From Bactrocera neohumeralis (Eukaryota > Arthropoda > Insecta > Diptera > Tephritidae), in assembly GCF_024586455.1 (NCBI RefSeq), contig NC_065920.1, positions 76,066,215 to 76,130,214 of the forward strand: 64,000 bases of DNA. Reading direction: 5' to 3'. Positions 49,601 to 60,170 of the stretch are shown here, in pieces. Numbering within the stretch: the first letter of the stretch is position 1; every line of letters begins with the position of its first letter. The notes beneath the pieces are model-generated. The model was not told where the DNA came from, searched no databases, and saw only the letters and a program-made list of their open reading frames with translations. The position numbers and the translations under genes are program-made.

Positions 49601-52600
49601 ATTAGTAATGAGTTAATCATAGATAACTACTAGGTTGTACTTATATAATGTACCTATCAGACTGGTCCATATAAACTACTTGAGCAAACCAACTTTTTTT
49701 CTTAGATTGGTACAACCTTCTTTTTAATGTTCGTGTGAAGGTTTTGTGTTTGTCAGATATTGGTTAACGATGCGTAAATTTAGTCTTTCATATGTATATT
49801 GGATCCATGGACTCATGGTGAGTTCCCTGAAGCGGATATTTCAATTCCGAAAACAAAAAATAGTTACAAGGACTTTCGATTCTGTTTGCTCGCTGCTCCA
49901 TATACAATCCGTGGCAAATTGGATCTTGTTCTAAATTGTTTGAATTGATGTTTTAAATATATTAGTTCGACGAAATGTCTAAACAATTTAGCCAAATAGT
50001 GTGTTGATCTCTAATTTACTTGGTTTTTAAAAGCAAAACAAATCGTATTGGAAGTTTAGTGATTTTCGAAGAAATTTTTTGATCTGAGGAAGCCATTGAA
50101 GATATCAAACGCCTTGCTAATGGCACTTCAAGTGAAGAGAGTAGTCTGTCTTCTGTAATTTTTTTTTATTTTATTCATCATTTTATCATGGCAAGATAAA
50201 CGCAAGAACAATGTTTACAAATTATTCGTTTTTATAATTAAAATAATCGTTCTCCGAGTGCAATTTTCGTGCGCTGTTGCCATTTTATGGTCGTAATAAT
50301 CGTCCACCTGTGCTCGCTATTCGTCGAATTGTTGAAGATTTCGAGCGTATATTTTCTTTATATAATTTTCAGATGCCAACAAGGCAAAGAATAGCTCTAA
50401 GTGAGGCAAATATGGTTACCATTCAGGCAAGTGTTGCTGGAGACCACGATTTGTCGATTTCAAGCCGTTCTCGAGAATTGGGACTATCTCAAACCATAAC
50501 CTGGCGGATTTTCAGATATGATTTGGGCTTGCATCTGTAAAAAATTGTTCTTACTCAAGAACTGAAGCCATTGCACTACCATAAACGTCTTGAATTTACT
50601 GATTTTGTCTTGGATTTAACTTCAAAACGAAAACGATTGTTTTAAGAAAATCGTCTTCTCCGATGAGGCTCAATTTCATTTGAGTAGTGGCGGTAAATAA
50701 ACCAGACTGTCGATTCTGGTGTGAAATTATCCAGAAATTATTCATGAAAATCCATTACATCCACCGAAATTGACACTTTGATGTAGTTTTTGGTCTGGTG
50801 GAATCATCGATCCGTACTTCTTTTGAAATGAAGCTGGTTACCCCGTTACTGTTAACAGAGAGCGGTATAGATCGATGATAAACAACTTTTTATGCCCGTT
50901 ATTTTAAGAAATGGTCCCAACAAGACGATGCTATGTGCCACACAGTATTTGCAACAACCGAATTATTGCGAGAAATGTTTGGAGATTCGATTATTTCAAG
51001 AAATTATGATATTAATTGGCTTCTAAGAAGTTGTGATTTACGCCACTAGACTACTTCTTGTGGGGTTAATTGAGGTTATTGGTCTTTAGCAATAGACCAG
51101 ATTCTCTTCAAGTCAATATTGGACGTGCAAGAAGTGTGTTTTTTTCAAGAAATCATATCACTCTTATTGGAATAACCTATACATATGGTATCTAAATGAT
51201 CATAGCTTTGGTGCAACCGAAGTTAACGTGGTTTTTTTGTTTTAGCCTGAAAAAGATTCTCAAAAATGCACTTCCGGTTAAGTCGCTGACATTTGTTAGA
51301 TTATCAGATATTCAAAAAAGCTTGTGTCTAGACTTATCAGAATAAATCAGTTATAAACATTAGGTATTTATTTTTGTTTGATTGAACGGCTTTGATCAGC
51401 TTCTTGGCATTTCTTCCAAAGGAGTCGGTTACGTCGGATAGAGAGTAGAGCAAGAACGCGTTAAGCACAGAGTTTTGCAAAAAGTTACTCTTTTTATACT
51501 CAATTTTGAGAATTAATTAATGAATGTGTAGTTCTTTCACAATCCATTATCAAAAATAGGCCCAACATTTGATGATGAAATTAGACGATCGCCTCAAAGT
51601 AGTATTGAAACGTCTGGCCTTACACTCAAAACAGATTAAACACTTCAAATAAACACAAAAAATGCATTATGCAGTATAATATCTTTTAAATTTCAGTGTC
51701 ACTAAGTCAGCTCACCCTTACTCCTTCCCCTGTTCCTCAAATGCTCAACGCGAATAAACAAATTCGCTTCCCTACTCTTCCATGCAGCTACTAGACATTC
51801 TTTATCACCAAAGGTAATCCAGCGTGATCAACCCTTTTTACAATAACAAAAACATACCTTGCAAACAAAAGTTTTCAATTAAAATTATTTCGCAATGCAA
51901 TTAACACTATGTACATATGTCACTGAAAACGCTTTGGGAAGTAGACAAATAGCAGACACTTGTCACTTTCGTCCAATTTACTCACATGCGACAGCCAATG
52001 TAACTTCATGTTTGCTTTAATGTCTGCTAATATTATTAAACAATTTATAATTAACAAAATTACTAGACGTCATAGTAAAAGCAACACATACGCCGATAAA
52101 TATGTATAAACAATAGTCAGCGTTGACGGCGAGCGAAATACTGAAAGCGAGTGAAACCTTCAAAGCAATATCAGTGCCGCTGATCTGGGAATGCAGCGCC
52201 AGCAGGCGGCAAACGCTGCGACAAAATCTGATAAGGCACACAGACAACACACATACAGAGTATGCATTCGTATATGTGTATGTGTATGCGTGTGCATGTG
52301 TGTGCGTGTGCTTTCGCTTTGAAACTAAGTCATTGGCAATATACGCTGATGGCTGATAAGCGCTTGTGATAAGCAACCAAGCTGAAGGGCGCGAGTAACG
52401 GACATTGTGAAATTTGCTTTTTTTGTTGTTTTGATACTTTTTTATTTTGTTTTGCCTAGCGCTAAATCGTTTCACTGACGTCACGACTTTTATAGCAGCA
52501 ACCAAAGTATTTTTTTTTATAAAACTAAAGCCAAAGCGCATAACGGTCAAGCAAAGTCAAGCGTGACGTTTCAGTCGGCGTGTGTAGTGACAGTGCGAAA

Positions 52601-55568
52601 GCCAGCGGCAAATAATTTAATAAATTCAAATCAGTGTGCTCGACTGAGTAATAACGCCATAAATGCGTTGCAGGAGCCACTACTGTGCGAAGGTGTCAAA
52701 ATTTTCACACACGCACGCACACTTGTGAATTTTTGTTTATACTCGTATGTATGTTTGGGCAAATATTTGTGTGTGACAATTTGTTATTTACGATGTTTGT
52801 ATATTTTTGGCATTACCACCCTGCAGTTTGTATAAATTTGGCGTTATCGCTGCGCTAATGAAGTCATTAACGCTTGAATGTGAAAAATTTGTAAATATTT
52901 TCGATTTGAAAGCGTTTTTTGGCTACCGTAAATGCGCGAAACGGCGATATGCCCAAATCATGCAAATAATTAATATGGCAGCTGGGAGTCTTTTGTTGAA
53001 ATGTAATTAGTGATAATGAAATATATTAATTATTGCTGTGATTTATTAAGAAAAGCTTTTAAAAAATGCTTCTAAAATTATTTTAAAAAAATTAAAATTT
53101 AAAAATTAATGTTTTTGTGCGAAACAATTAAAATAAATTAAGGAATTCAAAAATAAAAAAAGTTTTTAAAGATGCTAAAAAATTCTAAAAAATATAAAAT
53201 TAAAAATTAATGTTTTTAAGTAAAATTTAAGTAAATTAAAGTATATTAATTTTTTTTAATTACAATTTAATTATTTTAGTTAAAAAAAAGTAATTTCAAA
53301 ATAACTTTTCATTACAATTGCAAAGATAAATTAATTATTTGATTTCTTTATTTAATATATGTAAACACTTATTGTAATTAAAACAGTATACTTCAAAATT
53401 CAATCTAAAAAATATAAAAAGTTTAATAATAAAAAAAATATATACAATATTTAAAAAAAGATTAGATTGAATTAAAAATTAATTTTTTTTAAATTAAATT
53501 AAATAATTTTTTTTTCAATTTTTTTACATAATTTTGTTTTAGTTATTACATTGTTTACATTTTTAAATTGAAATTTGAAGTATACTGTTTTAATTACAAT
53601 AAATTTAAATTTTTTAAAGTAAAATAAATAAAGTACCTACATTTTGTAAAAAAAATACTGACATACATATATTTTTTCTTAATTTTTTTTTAATTATTAA
53701 TAAGTAATAGTATATTTTATTTACAAAATATTTGATTAAATTTTTTTGTTTATGTTTTTTTAATAGTTTTTTTTTTTAATTATTATTAATTAAAAAGTAA
53801 TGAAAGGAAATAATTGTTAAATGAAATAAGTAACTGTATATTTTATTAAAAAAATATTTAATTTCATTCCTTTTTAATTAGTTATATGTAGTTAAACAAA
53901 ATTTCTTTTGAAAAAATTTAATTAAATTTTTTTAAATAAAATATTCAATTTCTTAATAATAAATCAAGAAAATAATAAAAAATTAAAGAAAAATATTGAA
54001 ATAGGTATTTTTAGATAAAATAACTAAAAGTATTATTAAAAAAAAATAAGTAACTGTATATTTTATTTAAAAAAATATTTTATTAATTTTATTTTTTCTA
54101 TAATTTTGTACATAATTTCATTTTTATTTTTTAAACTTCTAATTTTTTTAGGTATTTATAAAAAGTAATAAAGGGTGAAAATTTAAAAAATTTTTTTTTA
54201 ATATTTTTATTTGTATTTTTTCATTTGATAGTTATATTCTATTTTTAGTGGAAATTCTTATTTGTGTACTTTTTTAACTTCTTTATTATTGTTTTTTAAA
54301 TTTTTATTATTAATTTTTATTTTTTATATTTTTTTGTGGATAGTTATTAAAAATATTTCATATAAAATTTTTAAATTTAGAACTTTCTACCATTTCTTCA
54401 CTTTACTTTTCAATTAAGTTTAAAAAAAATGCTAAAAATTTTATTGCAGTTCCAATTCTTTTAATTTTTGATTAAAAAAAGTGCAAACTATTTGACAAAA
54501 TATAATTACTGCCAACTTTCAATAAACAAAATAATAATATTTTTTAGTTATTATTGAAACTTATAATTTGAAATTACACTATATTTAAACTTTTACTATT
54601 TTTCTACTAAAAAGTAAATATTTTACATACATAACTGTTATACAATATACACTTACATTTTCATTTGTCGCCGCTGTCGTCGTCCCCGTCGCCGCATTAT
54701 CCGTCGCATTCTTGCTCGCGCGCCCGCCGAACGACAAGCGCTTGTACAAACTATTCACCGGCGTTGTCGCCTGACCGCTGCCACTACCGCTGCCGTTCGC
54801 ATCGCTGTTAAATTCGCCTGAACTCGCGCCACTCGACGGCGTCAACAGCAAGTCTTGTTCGCACTCCGACAACTTCTGATAGTTCTGCAGCGTGGCGGGC
54901 GACTGTTCGTCTGGCGTGTTCGCGAGCAAGTTCTTCGAGTACTTGATCGTCATATCCGCTTCCGGCGTTGTTGTTGTTGTTGTTGTCGTACCAGTTGTTG
55001 CTATAGAGCTATTCGCTGTTTGCTTGCGCTGTGCGGTCACATTCACCGGCTCGTAGAACTCACCATCACAGTTGCTGCGATAGCTGCCCTGCAGGCAATT
55101 GAAAGTGGTCAGCAGGCTCTCGGCGCTCAAAATGTCGCCGCCTTCGCCACCACCACCGACGCAACCAGGTGTCGCGGCGCGTGCTTGTGTCGCTGCGGTG
55201 CCGTTGTGACTGCTGGTGAAGAAGGTGCTGTTCGAGCCGCTTGTGGTCGTTTGAAAGTTTTTATAGTTCTTTATGCTGTCGTAGCCGCTGAGCAATTCGT
55301 TTTTAATGAACTTTTCAATGAAATTCGTTGGCGATTTAATGCCCTGTTGCATGGAACTGAGTGAGGCGAAGAATTTACTGCCGCTCTCCGTGTGACTCGA
55401 TGTGGAACGACGTTGCTTGTGATTGCTGTTATTTGTGCTGTCGTTGTTGTTGTTGCTTGTGTGTGTTCTATTGCTTATGTTGTTGTCGCTGTTGGCACGA
55501 TTGTTGTTGCCGTACTCCTGCACTTGTTGTAATCCATAGATTTGTGAGGAGCCCAATAGGCCAAACAT
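43610..55568 (-). CDS. large coiled-coil, mostly disordered protein, 3 exons, 1461 residues, function unknown
   Basis: Exons (minus): 55568-54657, 47147-46388, 46323-43610; donors and acceptors are consensus and phases close (304 codons, 253 plus 1 base, remainder). The ATG follows an in-frame stop with no earlier ATG. Residues 1-304 are Asn/Ser/Thr-rich with a Thr run. Residues about 376-463 form a strongly predicted-looking coiled coil (LQRELAKEKRRRGEELACV, ending in ICRLVQQNRALRKRL), followed by an acidic patch (464-495) and a C-x2-C element (LQCINCKKQFYDIDLNEGW). The 904-residue last exon is low complexity (Ser, Glu, Thr, Asn), with Pro-rich short motifs (PKTPPALPPKPANLLKFKKS, an SH3-ligand-like stretch) and a basic C-terminus (KPLPSKRKIYFAGPFV). 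It reads like a cytoskeletal or signalling scaffold, but I do not recognise the family. The first intron is 7.5 kb and carries transposons; the second is 64 bp. Confidence 0.85.
47990..48466 (+). mobile_element. mariner, C-terminal half with 3' terminal repeat
   Basis: The plus strand reads INREGFVFHQENTKPHTSLM, RQKLGELGWEALMHLPYNPD, RSDYHLFRSMQNSLNGVKL in one frame, ending with a stop at about 48,327, then a diverged tail and QNGTYLVH. The second catalytic residue is Glu (HQEN) where mariners have Asp; the third Asp is kept. The 3' end is the mariner-like inverted repeat, whose minus-strand form is TTGGTTGGTCGAAAAAGTC (about 48,443-48,463). The 5' half, including the first catalytic Asp, is missing. 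Confidence 0.85.
50190..51235 (+). mobile_element. IS630-like transposon, full-length but heavily decayed (copy 3)
   Basis: Plus strand, in many frames: RTQCLQIIRFYN then LPFYGRNNRPPVLAIRRIVE (N-terminal DNA-binding part), MPTRQRIALSEANMVTIQAS, SISSRSRELGLSQTITWRIF, FSDEAQFHLS (first catalytic Asp), FWSGGIIDPYFF, QQDDAMCHTVFATTELLREM (second Asp region), ISRNYDINW, CDLRH, YFLWG. The order matches a complete IS630-like transposase. It is destroyed by at least five frame changes and several stops. It ends next to GCAACCGAAGTTAACGTG (about 51,212-51,229). Confidence 0.85.
53030..54580. repeat. near-pure A/T block with inverted and direct repeats
   Basis: Over 1.5 kb with hardly any G or C. Internal structure: inverted arms at 53,371-53,404 and 53,567-53,600 (34 bases, one mismatch), and three direct copies of AAGTAACTGTATATTTTATT-like sequence at about 53,701, 53,826 and 54,047. 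Confidence 0.75.
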
Positions 55569-57900
55569 GCCGCTGGCCGCAGTGTCGAGAGCGTATTTTT
55601 TAATGTGTTTGTTTTTGTTTTCTCTCTGTGTTTTAGCAGTTAATGTAGTAGTGATTCGTATGTGACCGAGTGCAATTTGGTGAGTTTAGGAATATTGTTT
55701 ACATGTTGAGTGGTAGTATATAATGTTGTTAGAATGCCTGCAAAGAGAAAGTTAATAAAATGATGTGGTATTAGTGAAATGTGCGCATTAGAGATGCCAT
55801 ATAATTTAAATTTTTTCATAAATTAATGTTTTAAGTAGTTAAGTTATGATACACGAATGGATTTATTTCAAAATAATTTGAATGTAAATTTGTAATAGAG
55901 TTGCCATCTAAATACAATAAAAAGTTATTGTAAACTCGAACAAAACCTTTGTGGAGCAGGGTTGCCAAATATTTGTAGTCTTACAAGTTTATAAGGTTTG
56001 GTTCAAAAAGTAGTGAAATTAAGATTAGCTTTTTTTTTTTGAAAAAAATTTGTGTACTACGCGTTTGCAATTCTAGTAGAGTTTTGGTTTGATGCAATCA
56101 TTTTTAACAGGGTTACCAACTTTTATAATAAAATATATACAACCTTTCTGAAATATGCATTTATAAATATAAAAAAATTGGCAACGCGGCTAACATTATT
56201 TTCATAGTATAGATATTAAAATAAAACTTGGTAACCCTGTTAAATTTTTAAAAATATTTTTTAAAAACTAGCTAATAAATATAACCTTTTATATTTTCAG
56301 AAAATTTCTATATGATATATTATGAATATTTTTTAGCAGGGTTGCCAAGTTTTATTTTTGAATATATATAAAACATTTCCAAATTAAAATAAATAAGAAA
56401 AGTTGGCAACCCTGCTAAAATATTGTACCTAATATATGGCAGATTGTAATAAAAACTTAAATATTTTATAAATTTTTTGAAAATGGTCCATATTATGAAA
56501 ATATTTTGAAAAGGGTTGCCAATTTCATTTTTAACTAAAACATATTTTTACATTAGGCAACACAAAAAATATTATAATATTTGCGTTTATAGCGTAAATA
56601 CATAAATTTTAATGTTTAGGGTTGCCAACTCATCTTAACACAAAAAAATCATGCTAACTTGCTTTGTTAAGCTATGAAATTGTACATAATAGTTCATGTA
56701 ACTATAAATTATGCTGCCAAACAAACAAGATATTTATAAAACCACAGCAATTACAAGTTTGCATGGCATTCAAGTATTCATTTCCTATGCATTGATAGCA
56801 ATTATCACCACATGCAATGCGCTTATGCAAAATTTACCACAAATATGCAATTGCAGTGCTTCAAATGTGCAAGTATCGACTGGATTTGGTAATTGATATG
56901 CTGCGCTGAAGTTTATGGATTTTTTTGCAATCACATGTATATATTTAAATATATAGTACTTGATATACATATAAGAGTACAGATATGTATTTATAGTATA
57001 TGCAGCCATGCATCCAATCATGCGTCTATTATGCAATTTATGATGTTTGAGTGCCAACAAAGATATGCAATCGCATAACGTACAATTTACTATTGTGTAT
57101 ATGAAGCAATTGTGGCAAGCGTCAAACTGTCACAAATGCGCAGACGCACAATAGTAGATGCCATGCCGTGAAATATTCAACAGTTATGTACGCGTAAGTA
57201 TGTAAGTATGCAGATAATCACGTGTACGTGTCGCTTCGGTTGTCATATTATTTAATTGTGTATATATGTGTATGTATACATGCAGTTAATAATACTTATA
57301 CTTTAATAAAACATGAAATAGTTCAAGAAATTCAAATAAAATATCGAATCAATAGAAACTGTAAGCGACAAATATAACGACGATTGCGACTCGTGCACGT
57401 TCCACTTCACTCGCACGCAAGCATGCATATTAGTTCGTATACAGTTCGTATGTAAATATGTCTACAAATGTATGTAGAGTTACATCGATCTGTTATAAAC
57501 ATAAATGTAAAGTAAAAGTGCTGAGCTTGGCAGTTTATTGAATATATTTCCTCCATGCTCCACTTGCTGCTGGAAAAAGTGGCACAAGCGCTTCGTTTAT
57601 TGAAATAGAAACATATTTTTGTTGTTGTTGTGCTGTTATTGTGTGTATTGATACTTTATGTACATAATATATTAAGTTATGCTAATAATGCGGAAAGAAG
57701 TGCGTAAGCAACTGAAGTTGATTCTTGTTTGTGAAATGTCAAAAAAAATATTAATGAAAGTAGTCAGACAACGGAAGCTTTCCTGCTTGATATTTTAATT
57801 ACTAGCTAGTTCTTAAGCACTACGTAGCAGCATATTAAACACTCAAATTAATAACAGTAACTACAATAACTTTCACGTATACAAAACATTCCTTACAATG
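55569..57900. other. upstream region of the large gene; TTGCCA-core repeats
   Basis: 55,569-55,740 should be 5' UTR or promoter of the minus-strand gene. From 55,890 to 56,630 the word GGGTTGCCAA, or its reverse complement, recurs about nine times. 56,700-57,500 carries TATG/ATAC simple sequence and small accidental frames. No gene recognised. Confidence 0.5.
55890..56630. repeat. cluster of GGGTTGCCAA-like motifs in both orientations
   Basis: Plus-strand copies at about 55,898 (GAGTTGCCAT), 55,959, 56,109 (GGGTTACCAA), 56,339, 56,514 and 56,619; minus-strand copies (TTGGCAAC or TGGTAACCCT) at about 56,178, 56,228 and 56,403. Spacing is 50-150 bases in otherwise plain A/T sequence. Confidence 0.75.
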
Positions 57901-57909
57901 ACTTTCATT

Positions 57910-58420
57910 GAACAGTTTGTATGACAGCTATATGCTTTAGTTTCTCGACCTCAACAATTTCTCCGCAGATTGCACTCTTGGCTCAAGCAACAATCCACAC
58001 CAAATTTCTTGAAAATATTTCGTCAAATGAAAAAAATTTGTATACATGAACTTTATCTCAAAATATATTTATATGACAGCTATATGCTATAGTTTCTCGA
58101 TCTGAACAATTTTTTTGGAGATAACTCCGCTCTCTTAGGAAATACTACACACCAAATTTCTTGAAAATATCTCGTCAAATGAACAAGCTTTCCATACATG
58201 AACTTCATTTTGATCGTTCAGTTTGTATGACAGCTATATGCTATAGTAATCTGATCTGACTAACTTCTTCAGAGAATATAGTACTACCTTGAAAAATAAC
58301 TTGTGTAAAATCTTATTAAGATACTTCTTCAAATAAAAAAGTTTTTCATACAAACACTTTATTTTAAGCGTTCAGTTTGTATGGCAGCCACTTGCTATAG
58401 TAGTCCGATCTAAAAATTTT
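57910..58420 (+). repeat. tandem repeat, period about 153 bp, four copies
   Basis: TTTGTATGACAGCTATATG and its variants recur at about 57,915, 58,066, 58,220 and 58,375. Each is followed by a CTATAGT..TC.GATCTGA.C block, ACACCAAATTTCTTGAAAAT, and CGTCAAATGA with a CATACATGAACTT block. Copies are 70-85 percent alike by eye and decay rightward. Confidence 0.88.
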
Positions 58421-59215
58421 TTCGAAAATTGTTTCATTTATATGAGCAAAAATCAGTGCAGAAATTTCGTGAACAAATATTCGCATATAAAATTTTTTTT
58501 CATTACAAGTAAAAAATTGTTCTTATAAAAATCAAAAATAAGAACCAGCAATTTTTCCAATCAACAGATAGAAAAAAAATCAACCAATTTTAAGAATTAA
58601 ACTTTCATTAGCTACACAACACTCAAAACCGTTTAAAACAATTTTTTGCTTTGCTATGCGTGCTGTTGTAGCCCTCCTGCGCTTCTAAGTTTCTAAGCCG
58701 CGCTTCATAATTGGCGTAGGAAATTTCGATTTCAGCTGCTGTTTGACCCACAAACACAATAAGGTCCCAATTAGGCGTTCTTAAGCGCAATCGGAAATTC
58801 GTCGCACACAAACAAGCGTATATTCATATACATATGTACATACATATACATACATATCTGTATATTAAAAACGCCCCGCATGCGCAATTACAGCATTTGA
58901 TTTGCATGAGTGCCTTGTATGTACAAATGTTTTTTGGTTAACTGTAGAATTATTATAATGAAATTAAGCACAGGAAGTGTTGATTTATTTGGGTTTCTTT
59001 TTATTTGTTGTTTATTAGTTTTTTCTGTATTTCTTAAAGGCGATTTCGCTTTTATTTGGTTTAAAAATAGTCTGCGCTTGAAATTCTCGGTTTGTTTGTT
59101 GGTTTCTGCTGTGTTATTTATAAATATACTAATTTGAAAAAATCATTTAAATTGTTGCAGTGAAAGCTAGCTCTTTATAAATTATGATAATTCTGCTTTA
59201 AGCTTTTGAAAATTT
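58421..59215. other. spacer with a 62-codon minus-strand frame
   Basis: The frame at 58,811-58,623 (FRLRLRTPNWDLIVFVGQ.., ending CFKRF) has a protein-like composition, with an amphipathic middle (ANYEARLRNLEAQEGY), unlike its A/T-rich surroundings. No splice sites or family could be assigned. A TATG/ATAC microsatellite lies at 58,826-58,866. Confidence 0.35.
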
Positions 59216-59218
59216 AAA

Positions 59219-59380
59219 ATTTTTTAATTAGTTGAATTTTATATTGGTTTATCTGTCAAGTTTGTTAGTTTTATAAGTTTGAAAATCAAAAAAAAAAAAA
59301 ATGTTAAAAATTATGTGCCAACTTCATCATCAACATGTTTAGATTTTTTAATTAGTTGAATTTTATATTGGTTTATCTGT
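59219..59380. repeat. 38-bp perfect direct repeat
   Basis: The sequence starting ATTTTTTAATTAGTTGAA and ending GGTTTATCTGT occurs at 59,219-59,256 and again at 59,343-59,380, 124 bases apart. The intervening bases are diverged. Confidence 0.85.
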
Positions 59381-59429
59381 GGAATTAGTTTCAGTTTCAA
59401 GAGCAAAAAAAAAATTAAAAAATTATTAT

Positions 59430-60170
59430 TATCGTTTGATAAAAAAATATTGTTTGCAAGTAAACTAGATATCTCTATATCAAAAAAGTCAGTCCTAAAA
59501 AATTTAATGCATATGTTGCAAGAGATGTGGCAACTCTGGTACATAAAAAATAACTGTTGCTACAAAAAATAGTTTGCAAGTGAAACTACATATTTCTTTG
59601 CCCCCAAAATATGCCTTAAAAAATTTCAATGTATAAAAAAAGCAGATATGGCAACTCTAGCAAAAATTTCAAAAAGATGCTCTTTAAAAATGTAACAAAT
59701 ATTTTTCTATATTTATTATCTATATTTATTATATTAAAAATCTACCCTAAAAAATCAGTACATATGTATGTATATCACTGTAGATATGGCAACTCTAGCG
59801 AATAAAAAATATCAATCAAATAAATGCTGTTTGAAAATGTAACTATTTTTTTATTTCTTAAAATCTACCCTAAAAAATAGTGCATATATTACTGTAGATA
59901 TGACAACTCTGACATATAAAAAATTTTGTATATTAATCAAAATGCTGCCAAATTCCTACTAAATATTTCTATATATTATTTTTGTTGTGATTTTTGTTAT
60001 TACAAAAATTTTAATTAGGGTTGCCATACAATGTAAATTTTTCAAATCTATCTTTAGGTATGACACATTGAAAACGCTGTATTACGTGGCTTCTGAGGAC
60101 ATCTTTCTCCTTAGTTGAAACTGTTAAAATTTCGTCAATTCTAAAATACTAGTTGGCAACTCTATTGCGC
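59430..60170. repeat. degenerate tandem repeat with TGGCAACTCT core
   Basis: GATATGGCAACTCTAGC and close variants at about 59,526, 59,645, 59,781 and 59,896, each preceded by CTACCCTAAAAAAT or CCTTAAAAAATTT and followed by AAAATGCTGTTTGAAAATG-like sequence. Inverted or isolated cores follow at about 60,017 (GGGTTGCCAT) and 60,153 (TTGGCAACTCT). Period about 115-135 bases. Confidence 0.8.

Larger units (their letters stand above)
47148..54656. other. 7.5-kb intron of the large gene: transposon remnants and A/T-rich DNA
   Basis: Holds the mariner at 48.0-48.5 kb, the IS630-like remnant at 50.2-51.2 kb, a TG/TATG microsatellite (52,259-52,312), and a nearly pure A/T block at 53,030-54,580. The region 52,000-53,000 is less A/T-rich and could be regulatory. 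Short frames at 49,301-49,633 and 52,017-52,550 are overlapping frames on both strands without domains. Confidence 0.6.

Noticed and set aside
49301..49633. Overlapping frames on both strands in the 7.5-kb intron
   Set aside because: Open on both strands, no recognised motif, and adjacent to transposon debris; probably a remnant I cannot classify.
50080..50180. Short acidic reading SEEAIEDIKRLANG, reminiscent of a piggyBac N-terminus
   Set aside because: Too short, no catalytic domain or inverted ends nearby; insufficient to call an element.
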